A stretch of DNA of 13,871 bases from JAAAOZ01 sp964496595. GTDB lineage: Bacteria > Chloroflexota > Anaerolineae > B4-G1 > SLSP01. The notes under the pieces are model-generated. The model was given only the letters and a program-made list of their open reading frames with translations, was not told the origin of the DNA and did not search any database. The stretch lies in assembly GCA_964496595.1 (NCBI GenBank), contig CAZCAI010000131.1:1-13871 (forward strand), read 5' to 3'. Below, one piece after another: positions 6,190-12,990 of this stretch. Each line of letters opens with the position of its first letter. Position 1 is the stretch's first letter. The position numbers and the translations under genes are program-made.

Positions 6190-8451
6190 CTACCCCAACC
6201 GAAATTCCATCACCGTGCTGCCCAAGCGGATCTCATCCCCAGAGCGCAATAACTGCTGGCTCACCCGCCGCCCGTTGACGAAGGAGCCATTGGAGCTTTG
6301 TTGATCCACAAGGTAATACCCATCCGGGCGCTGTTCAATGCGGGCGTGCTGACGCGAGACCTTGCTATCTTGTAAGGTCACATCATTTTGGCTGCTGCGC
6401 CCCATCAATAAGCGTTGCCCAACGGCGATGCGACCGCCCGCGTTCGCGCCCTGGCGCACGACCAAGTAAGCCTGGCCGCCCATCCGGCCGGAGGATGGCC
6501 CAGGAGCGGACGACAGACCGCCTGAAACCGCAGGCGGCGGAGGCGGGGGAGGAATGGATTGCCGCGCCCGCGCGGGCCGCTGCTGTTGCTGCCACATCAT
6601 CCAAGCGATGACGCCCAAGAGCGCCAACACCACCGCGCCGCCGCCTATGAGCAGCCACGGCAGCCAATCCTGCTCCTCATCATCCTCATCCTCCGAGGCG
6701 TCAACCTCATCCTCATCGGCCTCATCCGCCTCGGCCGGCGGCATGGGCGTCGGCTCGGGACCTTGCACCACGCGATTGCCGGCCATCACGATGGCGAAGG
6801 GCTGCGGCCCCTGCGCGATCTCGTGCCCGGCGACGATGAGGCGATAGTCACCCTCGACGGGATTGGGGATGCGCACGGCTTCTACATTGTTCAAACGATC
6901 CGGATCGCCGCCATCCTCGCGCTCCCCATTCCCCAAGAACTCGCGCCCATCCGGGGCGATGACGCGCAAGTCCAGGTCGTTCACCAACACGGGATCGGCC
7001 CGTTCTCCGTCGAGGATGGAAAGATCGATGCTCTCCGGCTCCTCCTCGCCCGGCGGATCCGTCCAGACAAGGGTAATCCGCATCGCATCGTCCCCGCTGT
7101 TGGCGTAGAGCGCGAACTCGACCTCATCGCCCGTCCGCGCGATCTCGCTCGCGTCATCGAACCAGACTTCGCGCTCGGCGCCCTGCCCCACCGCCAGCGA
7201 GGCGGCCAGATCGACGCGCCCCCAGCCGATGACGGGATTCGGCCACGCATCGGGAATCTCCTGCGTCTCGCCGGCGCCGTACTGCCCCGGACTCATATCG
7301 ACCGCGCCGTTGATCAACGTGGCCTTGATCAGCGCCGCGCTGGGATTAGGCTGACCGCGCGTCTCCACATACCATTGGCGGATCAGGGCCGTCGCCCCGG
7401 CGACCAGGGGCGTGGACATCGATGTGCCGCTGCAATAGGCGTAGCGCTCGTTACCCTCGTGCAAGCCGTACAACACCCCCGCGTCTGGGTGCTGGGAATG
7501 CACCGAGAGCACGTTGGTGCCCGGCGCGACCACATCCGGTTTGATGCGCCCATCGTTGGTGGGGCCGCGACTGGAGAACATCGCCATCCCATCGGCATTA
7601 TCGGAAGGCTTGTCGTCGACCAGCGGCTCCATCACGGGATTGAAGCCCAGCAGCGCGCCCTCAATCGTGCCTTCGCCCCAGGCCTGATCACTGTTCCCGC
7701 CGCTGCTGCGCACATTCTCCGACGCGCCCACGCTGATGATGTTTTTCGCGGTGCCCGGCGCTCCAATCGAATCCTCGTCCACAATGCCATCGGGCGGCAT
7801 CGTATCATTCCCGTCGTTGCCCGCCGCGAAGATGATGACCATGTCCTTGTGTTCCCAGGCGAAGCGGTCGGTCTGAACGCTGGCCGGCGGATAGGTTCCG
7901 GAGGTGACAAAGCGAGAGAGCGGCCGGATGAAGAAGCTCCCGCCCCAACTGTTGGTGTGGATGCGCGCGCCGGCGTCGTAAGCCTGGCGGTAGAGATCAC
8001 CCAGATCGTCTGGCAGGCCGCCCAGCCCGCCATCGGGATCCAAGAGCGCTTGGAAGATGAGGTCCGCCTCCGGCGCGACGCCCGCGAAGGAGCCGTCGTA
8101 GTCGCGCGCGTCAGGGTCGCTGCCGGAGAGCCGCCCATTCCCCAGCACCGAGCCGGCGACGTGGGTGCCGTGGCCATTGGCGTCGCTCCAGTCATCGGCG
8201 CGGCCGCGCGCGAAGGTCTCAATCACCCGATCCGCGAAGTCGGCGCTCACGGTATCCAAGTTGCCAGTATCCAGCCCGGTATCCGCCACCGCCACGATCT
8301 GGGCCTGCCCATAGAGGCCTAGCTCCTCCCAGACCGCCGTGATGTTCATAATATCCTCGCGCGCCACGTCATTAGCCCAGACCTGAGCGCTCAGGATCGT
8401 TCCCAGCAGAATAATGCCCCCAATGATGATCATTCGTTGTCGTTTATGCAT
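6190..8451 (-). CDS. Membrane-anchored subtilase (S8, KP-43-like) with cytoplasmic C-terminal FHA domain
   Basis: Seen (753 aa from ATG 8451): signal peptide (MHKRQRM, hydrophobic IIIGGIILLGTIL, VWA|ND). The S8 catalytic domain has Asp57 (VADTGLD), His94 (NGHGTHVAG), Asn212 (AAGND) and Ser344 (SGTSMSTP). The beta-sandwich at about 436-560 (LVWTDPPG, LVNDLDLRVIAPDG, DRLNNVEAV) resembles the C-terminal domain of KP-43-type proteases. A very acidic Glu/Asp stretch follows, then a TM helix (about 597-620), a Pro-rich linker and an FHA domain (about 661-751) with GR (Arg685), SRQH (Ser699, His702) and SSNGS (Asn721). Inferred topology: protease outside, phospho-Thr reader inside. An in-frame GTG at 8487 adds 12 residues, but the ATG at 8451 has AAGG 8 bases upstream and gives a normal signal peptide. 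No clear I9 propeptide is visible. It starts 39 bases after a kinase-FHA gene. Confidence 0.93.
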   Translation of the reverse strand: MHKRQRMIIIGGIILLGTILSAQVWANDVAREDIMNITAVWEELGLYGQAQIVAVADTGLDTGNLDTVSADFADRVIETFARGRADDWSDANGHGTHVAGSVLGNGRLSGSDPDARDYDGSFAGVAPEADLIFQALLDPDGGLGGLPDDLGDLYRQAYDAGARIHTNSWGGSFFIRPLSRFVTSGTYPPASVQTDRFAWEHKDMVIIFAAGNDGNDTMPPDGIVDEDSIGAPGTAKNIISVGASENVRSSGGNSDQAWGEGTIEGALLGFNPVMEPLVDDKPSDNADGMAMFSSRGPTNDGRIKPDVVAPGTNVLSVHSQHPDAGVLYGLHEGNERYAYCSGTSMSTPLVAGATALIRQWYVETRGQPNPSAALIKATLINGAVDMSPGQYGAGETQEIPDAWPNPVIGWGRVDLAASLAVGQGAEREVWFDDASEIARTGDEVEFALYANSGDDAMRITLVWTDPPGEEEPESIDLSILDGERADPVLVNDLDLRVIAPDGREFLGNGEREDGGDPDRLNNVEAVRIPNPVEGDYRLIVAGHEIAQGPQPFAIVMAGNRVVQGPEPTPMPPAEADEADEDEVDASEDEDDEEQDWLPWLLIGGGAVVLALLGVIAWMMWQQQQRPARARQSIPPPPPPPAVSGGLSSAPGPSSGRMGGQAYLVVRQGANAGGRIAVGQRLLMGRSSQNDVTLQDSKVSRQHARIEQRPDGYYLVDQQSSNGSFVNGRRVSQQLLRSGDEIRLGSTVMEFRLG

Positions 8452-8490
8452 AATCTCCACCTTCAGCGCGCAAGACCTCATCGCCACGCG

Positions 8491-10311
8491 CTAATGTTTT
8501 GCCTGGTTGGCTCGCAACGCCAGGTAGTGCCGCACCAGATCGCCTAAGAACCATCCTAATCCGCCGATGGCGGCCGCGCCGAACCACTGCCCGATGCGCT
8601 GTAGTTCGTAGACACTCACGATGCCATAGAGGATGGCGACGGCCAGCGTCGTCATCAAGGCCAGCCAGCCGGCCTCGCGCCAAGGATTCTCTTCCGGAAC
8701 GTTTTGGGTACGGCCCTCCACAAGTTCCAACCAGGCGCGGATAAAGAGGCCGCTGGCGACAGCGCCGATGAATAAGACGCCATAGCGCTCATAGGTTCCC
8801 ACGCGCAGCCAGAGCAGACTGCCGCCGATAAAGGCGACCAAAGCGTGCGCAATTGCCGCGCCCCACGGCCTCCGCGTCGCTGCGTAGACCGCCGCGCCGG
8901 CCAATCCGATCAATGGCACATTATTCCATATAAAGGAAATTTCTCGCCAGAGCGGCGCGCCAAACCAGACGCCGATCACGGTCAAAAGGACGAGTCCCCC
9001 CACGATGAAGGCCAGTTGCCGATCGCTGAGTTGTGTGGCGGCCTGGGCAATGACCCGCGTGGGATGCGCTAAAATCGAATTTCTGGCATTTCCATCTTCC
9101 TTTGTCGTATCTGGGGAGCCGGCCGGCCAAACGTGGGATTGTTCATCGCGCCGAGGCGCGGCCCCTTGCCGCACGCGCATCGCGACGTTAGGCCCCAAGT
9201 TGATGTGCATCCCCGGCTCCAGGGGCAAGAAGATCTCCGGGCGCAACTTCCGCCCGTTGATAAAGGTGCCGTTGGCGCTTCCCCGATCGATAATCGCGCA
9301 GCCGCGCTGCTCTTTGCAATGAATTTCGGCGTGGTAACGCGAGACCCGATCATCCTGAAAGATCATATCGTTATCTGACGCCCGCCCCAGGCGCAGCACG
9401 CCGGGGTTCAATTGTTGCTCGTAGCCGTTGGGAAAGACCAACTTCAGCGCGATCACGGGCGCGGGTATGGGCGTGGGAGACGCCGCTTCTGGAGATTTCC
9501 CCAGCGCCGCGCGTAGCGCTTCTGCAAGCTCCGTCGCTTTTTGATACCGGGCGCCGGGCGCTTCGGCCAGGCTGCGCAGGATGACCTGTTCCACAGCCGC
9601 CGGGATCTGCGCATTGTAACGTCGCGGCGATGGCGGCGCGCTAAACAGCGAGGGGTCGGAGAGCAGGGCTTGAGAGGTAAAGGGGATCCTGCCGGTCAAC
9701 ATTTGATATAGGATGACGCCCAAAGCATAGATGTCGGCGCGGGCGTCCACGGGCTTGCCCTGGAACTGCTCCGGCGACATATATTCGATGGTGCCCATCA
9801 CCTGACCGACGCGGGTCAACTTCTCCTTGGAGGGGGCCTTGGCGATGCCAAAATCCATCAAGGTGACGCGATTATTCGGCCCCACCATGACGTTCGCCGG
9901 TTTAATATCCCGGTGGATGATGTGGCGCGCGTGCGCATAATCCAGCGCGTCGGCCAACTGGGTCACAATATCGGCCGCCCGAGCCAATGATAAGGGGCTT
10001 TCTCTGTGCAAAAGCTGCGAGAGCGTCTCGCCCTCGACGTAGCGCATCGCGATGTAGTACATCCCATCCTGGGTATCCAGGTTGTAGATGTCGATGATGT
10101 TGGGGTGATCTAACCCGGCGGCGGCATTGGCCTCCCGCGTAAAGCGTTTGAGCAGTTCAGCGTTCTGCGCCGTATCCAACGGGAGAACCTTGAGCGCCAC
10201 ATCGCGATGCAGTTTGGTATCCTGAGCGCGATAAACGACGCCCATCCCGCCCTCGCCGATGATGCCGGTGATTTCGTATTGTCCAAAAGTTTCGCCGATA
10301 AGTTCTTTCAT
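8491..10311 (-). CDS. Ser/Thr protein kinase (PknB type) with FHA domain and polytopic membrane C-terminus
   Basis: Seen (606 aa): kinase about 10-272 with GEGGMG (19-24), Lys41, HRD 133-135 (IHRDIKPAN), DFG 153-155 and SPE 179-181. Activation-loop Thr166 and Thr174 are candidate phospho-sites. The FHA domain (about 288-382) has Arg310 (LGR), SRYH (Ser324, His327) and GSANGT (Asn347), so the phospho-Thr pocket is intact. About six hydrophobic helices follow: 433-455, 464-478, 484-502, 508-528, 544-566 and 575-594. There is no large ectodomain, so any signal is likely read within the membrane or by short loops. The kinase and FHA parts closely resemble those of the kinase at 10459-12891, but the C-termini are unrelated. 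The ATG at 10311 follows two AGGAG motifs (3 and 12 bases away). The stop lies 39 bases before the subtilase-FHA start, so the pair is probably co-transcribed. Confidence 0.94.
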   Translation of the reverse strand: MKELIGETFGQYEITGIIGEGGMGVVYRAQDTKLHRDVALKVLPLDTAQNAELLKRFTREANAAAGLDHPNIIDIYNLDTQDGMYYIAMRYVEGETLSQLLHRESPLSLARAADIVTQLADALDYAHARHIIHRDIKPANVMVGPNNRVTLMDFGIAKAPSKEKLTRVGQVMGTIEYMSPEQFQGKPVDARADIYALGVILYQMLTGRIPFTSQALLSDPSLFSAPPSPRRYNAQIPAAVEQVILRSLAEAPGARYQKATELAEALRAALGKSPEAASPTPIPAPVIALKLVFPNGYEQQLNPGVLRLGRASDNDMIFQDDRVSRYHAEIHCKEQRGCAIIDRGSANGTFINGRKLRPEIFLPLEPGMHINLGPNVAMRVRQGAAPRRDEQSHVWPAGSPDTTKEDGNARNSILAHPTRVIAQAATQLSDRQLAFIVGGLVLLTVIGVWFGAPLWREISFIWNNVPLIGLAGAAVYAATRRPWGAAIAHALVAFIGGSLLWLRVGTYERYGVLFIGAVASGLFIRAWLELVEGRTQNVPEENPWREAGWLALMTTLAVAILYGIVSVYELQRIGQWFGAAAIGGLGWFLGDLVRHYLALRANQAKH

Positions 10312-10314
10312 AGA

Positions 10315-10328
10315 CTCCTGTGACTCCT
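10315..10328 (-). promoter_or_regulatory. Doubled Shine-Dalgarno of the polytopic kinase
   Basis: The minus strand reads AGGAGTCACAGGAGTC just before TATG. AGGAGTC occurs twice, 9 bases apart, which places AGGAG at 12 and at 3 bases from the start codon. Neither spacing is ideal. This may moderate or tune translation of the kinase. Confidence 0.45.
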
Positions 10329-10354
10329 ATCCTCTGCTAATTCGTCTATCAAAC

Positions 10355-10448
10355 CCTTGCGAAGGTTGCCGTTGCTCTCGACGTCGGGATGATCTCCGGT
10401 GGACGATGCGACATTTTGATAGCGTCGCCTGCCCCAACCTTCGCAAGG
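10355..10448. repeat. 14-bp perfect inverted repeat flanking 66 bases between two kinase genes
   Basis: CCTTGCGAAGGTTG (10355-10368) is the exact reverse complement of CAACCTTCGCAAGG (10435-10448). Each arm can also fold on itself (CCTT-GCG-AAGG). The 66-base interior holds GCGAC/GTCGC (10408-10412 and 10424-10428), which could pair. No target-site duplication is visible at the outer edges and no T-run makes it a textbook terminator. It fills most of the 147-base gap between the kinase stop at 10459 and the next kinase start at 10311. It could be a small REP/MITE-like element, a paired protein-binding site or an RNA structure. Confidence 0.6.
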
Positions 10449-10458
10449 AAATTGTTCG

Positions 10459-12891
10459 TTATGGGGTGCAATCGCTGCCGGTGTAGTAGCCGCCGTCGTG
10501 CTTGGAGCAGGTGATGACGCAGCGACCGCCGGCGACCATCTTCACCGGCGCGTTGCCCGATGATTCGCCGAGGCCGGTGATGAAAGTCTTCCAGCCGTAC
10601 TCGCCGTTGGGGATATTGCGAATCACCTTCGACTCACCGACGCCGACATCGACGCTGTAGGAGGCCGGCCCCCAGAACTCGAAGTGGCAGCTCTGATCCC
10701 CCGTGTAGTTATGAAACTCGAAGACGTTGCCGCCCGATGGCGGCGGCGCGGTCGTCGGCTCTGGCGGCGAGGTGGGCGCTGCTGTGGGCGCGGCCGTCGG
10801 GCGAGATGTCGCGGGGGGAGCCGCCTCGGTCTCCTCGCCATAGAATTCAGGACGGCAGGAGAGCTGCGCCCGGCTCGTCAAACTCGGCGCGCGAACCTCA
10901 AGATTGTCAAAGGCGATCTCCGTGGGCGCATCGAAGGTGCTGGCGGCCAGGCCGAGGTAGCCCTCCGCCACGCCGCCGCCCCGGCCCGCGCCGACGCATG
11001 CGTCGTTCACGTAAAACGCCCAATTGTCGTCCATACGAATCACGCGCACCTTATTCACACCGTAAGCCTGATGCATCACATCCGCCCGGGCCCAATCGCC
11101 GAATTCAATCTCGCCGGCGTCTTTCTCCATGCAATAGCCCGAATCATCGCCCTGCACCAGACAGCCCAGGTAATTGTCACTCTCATCATCCATCGCGAAG
11201 AGGAGGCCAAACATCGCATCCTCCCCGCCCTCCAACACCTTGACGTCCATCGTCAGGTCGAAATCCTCGTAGGCGTCCAGGCTCTCGGCCCAACTGAAGC
11301 TCTCTGGGTCTTCGTGCCAGCCGACCAACTCCCCGCCGTCCACCTCATAGCCATAGGCATCCTCATCCGGCAGGAACCACTGCGCCTCCGATGTCGAACG
11401 GACCGAAAAGGTGTCCCCAAAGATCAGGTCGCCCGCCGATAGCTCAGAAGTATCGGTCGCGCCAACGGCAGATGTGCTCGTCGGCCTGGGCGTGGAGGTC
11501 GCCGCCGCCGCTTCTCGCGTGGGCGTCCGGGTCGGACTGGGCGATGCGTCGGTGGGGAAAAATAGCCAGGCGATGCATGCCAGCGCCAGGAGGCCCAACA
11601 CGCCAACGATCCCGCCGCCGATCCACAACAGCTTGCGCCCGCCGCCGGATTTTTTCTGCGCTGACGCCGGGGGCGGCGGGGGTTGAGGCGGAGAGAGCTG
11701 CTCTTCCTCCAACTGAGGCAATTTCTGGGATGAGGCGGTCTGCAAGACGGCGCGCGCCTGCGTATCCGTCGAAAGGTGATCCTCCACCGGGCGCGCGACC
11801 TCACCCGGCTCGATTTTGACCATGACATTTTTGCCCACCTGCACCCACGCGCTCCCTCTGAGGGGATAGGGTTGGTGCGGCGTCAGACGTTGTCTATCAA
11901 CATAGACGCCGTTGGTGCTGCCCAGATCAACGATGGCGCTGCCGCGCCGGTCGGTGCGGATTTCGGCGTGATAACGCGAGACCTGCTCATCGCGGAGCAC
12001 CACATCGTTATCGGCGGCGCGCCCGATGCGCAGGACGCCCGGTTGCAACGGATACTCGCGCCCATCCTTCAGCATCAACTTGAGCGACTGGGACTGGGCC
12101 GGCGGCTGATCCGGCGGCGGCGCGCTGGCGACTGCGCCGCGCAGATCATCGTGGAGCGCGCGCACCGAGCCATAGCGATCATCCGCTCGCCCGGCGCGAC
12201 TGCGCGCCACGACCTTCCGAATCGCGGGAGGAAGATCGGCGCTCGGCGGCTGCCCGAATCCCGGCCGCTGCCCGGTCAACATCTCCTCGATGAGCACGCC
12301 CAGGGCGAAAATATCCGTGCGCGCATCCACCGGCCGGCCGGAGGCCTGCTCCGGCGACATATAGCCCGCCGTGCCCATCACCTGGCCCACCATCGTGAGC
12401 TTCTCCTTGCTGGGCGCCCGCGCGATGCCAAAGTCCATCAAGGTGACAAAGTCATTGCGCTCCAACATCACATTCGCGGGCTTGATATCGCGGTGGATGA
12501 TCTGGCGCTGATGCGCATACTCGAGCGCGTCGGTCAACTGGGCCATAATGCGCAGCACGCGCTCCGAGGGAAGCGGGCCTTCGTTCTTCAGGACATCGCT
12601 CAGCGTCGGGCCGTTGACGTAGCGCATGACGATGTAGTACAAGCCGGTCTCGACGCCCATGTCGTAGACATCGATGATGTTGGGATGATCCAATCCGGCG
12701 GCGGCGCTGGCCTCGCGCCGGAAGCGCTGCACCATCTCGCGATTTTGCGCGGCCTCCAGGGGCAGAATCTTGACCGCCACCTGGCGGGTGAGGCGCGTAT
12801 CCTGGGCGAGATAGACCTCGCCCATCCCCCCGCCGCCGATCTCGCCGGTGATTTTATATTGTCCAAATTGTCGCCCAATTAAATCTGTCAT
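10459..12891 (-). CDS. Transmembrane Ser/Thr protein kinase with FHA, ConA-like ectodomain and C-terminal cysteine-containing domain
   Basis: Seen (810 aa): kinase about 10-255 with GGGGMG (19-24), Lys41, HRD 133-135, DFG 153-155 and SPE 179-181. The FHA domain (about 268-362) has Arg291 (IGR), SRYH (Ser305, His308) and GSTNG (Asn327). A Pro-rich linker leads to one TM helix (about 420-446), then a Thr-Pro stalk. An ectodomain at about 490-668 has the pattern of ConA-like/DUF1080 beta-sandwiches (GDTFS, FDLTMDVKV, NKVRVIRMDDNWAFYVND, IAFDNLEVR). A second Thr-Pro stalk leads to a domain at about 723-810 with Cys735, Cys791, Cys795 and Cys808 that I do not recognise. ConA-like folds often bind glycans, so a sugar or cell-wall ligand is possible but inferred. 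The ATG at 12891 has AGAGGA about 10 bases upstream. The gene is preceded by a 99-base AT-rich spacer that could hold a promoter. Confidence 0.94.
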   Translation of the reverse strand: MTDLIGRQFGQYKITGEIGGGGMGEVYLAQDTRLTRQVAVKILPLEAAQNREMVQRFRREASAAAGLDHPNIIDVYDMGVETGLYYIVMRYVNGPTLSDVLKNEGPLPSERVLRIMAQLTDALEYAHQRQIIHRDIKPANVMLERNDFVTLMDFGIARAPSKEKLTMVGQVMGTAGYMSPEQASGRPVDARTDIFALGVLIEEMLTGQRPGFGQPPSADLPPAIRKVVARSRAGRADDRYGSVRALHDDLRGAVASAPPPDQPPAQSQSLKLMLKDGREYPLQPGVLRIGRAADNDVVLRDEQVSRYHAEIRTDRRGSAIVDLGSTNGVYVDRQRLTPHQPYPLRGSAWVQVGKNVMVKIEPGEVARPVEDHLSTDTQARAVLQTASSQKLPQLEEEQLSPPQPPPPPASAQKKSGGGRKLLWIGGGIVGVLGLLALACIAWLFFPTDASPSPTRTPTREAAAATSTPRPTSTSAVGATDTSELSAGDLIFGDTFSVRSTSEAQWFLPDEDAYGYEVDGGELVGWHEDPESFSWAESLDAYEDFDLTMDVKVLEGGEDAMFGLLFAMDDESDNYLGCLVQGDDSGYCMEKDAGEIEFGDWARADVMHQAYGVNKVRVIRMDDNWAFYVNDACVGAGRGGGVAEGYLGLAASTFDAPTEIAFDNLEVRAPSLTSRAQLSCRPEFYGEETEAAPPATSRPTAAPTAAPTSPPEPTTAPPPSGGNVFEFHNYTGDQSCHFEFWGPASYSVDVGVGESKVIRNIPNGEYGWKTFITGLGESSGNAPVKMVAGGRCVITCSKHDGGYYTGSDCTP

Positions 12892-12990
12892 AGTGATTAC
12901 ATCCTCTCAGTTTAAGACGCAGTGGGTAGTGCGTATTTCGTATTGCGTAATATTTTCTATCTTCTGGGAAACTAAAACAAATTTTTGACT
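12892..12990 (-). promoter_or_regulatory. AT-rich intergenic spacer, possible promoter of the ConA-domain kinase
   Basis: These 99 bases separate the stop of the upstream partial gene from the kinase start. On the minus strand they contain TTGTTT and, 15-17 bases later, TAGAAA/GAAAAT as weak -35/-10 candidates, then a 7-base tandem repeat and an AGAGGA ribosome binding site. No hairpin followed by a T-run was found for the upstream gene. The promoter call rests on base composition and weak box matches only. Confidence 0.25.
12922..12949. repeat. Four imperfect 7-bp tandem repeats
   Basis: On the minus strand the block reads TACGCAA, TACGAAA, TACGCAC, TACCCAC. All four units begin TAC, and three begin TACG. 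It lies in the 99-base spacer upstream of the kinase at 10459-12891, between the weak promoter-like boxes and the ribosome binding site. It may be a spacer microsatellite or a binding array. A spacing near 7 bp does not match one helical turn. Confidence 0.6.

Noticed and set aside
6559..8322. Long open plus-strand frame (587 codons)
   Set aside because: It is antisense to the subtilase-FHA gene, has an Arg/His/Ile-rich composition without domains, and arises from the GC-rich codon use of the real gene.
8449..8487. GTG at 8487 as the start of the subtilase-FHA gene
   Set aside because: It would put 12 mixed residues before a normal signal peptide. The ATG at 8451 has a Shine-Dalgarno and a typical charged N-terminus.
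10408..10428. GCGAC/GTCGC hairpin as a terminator of the ConA-domain kinase
   Set aside because: The stem has only 5 pairs with an 11-base loop and no T-run after it, so termination cannot be supported.
10684..11442. Plus-strand open frame of 252 codons, and another at 11776-12882
   Set aside because: Both lie opposite the ConA-domain kinase and show no recognisable domain or sensible composition.
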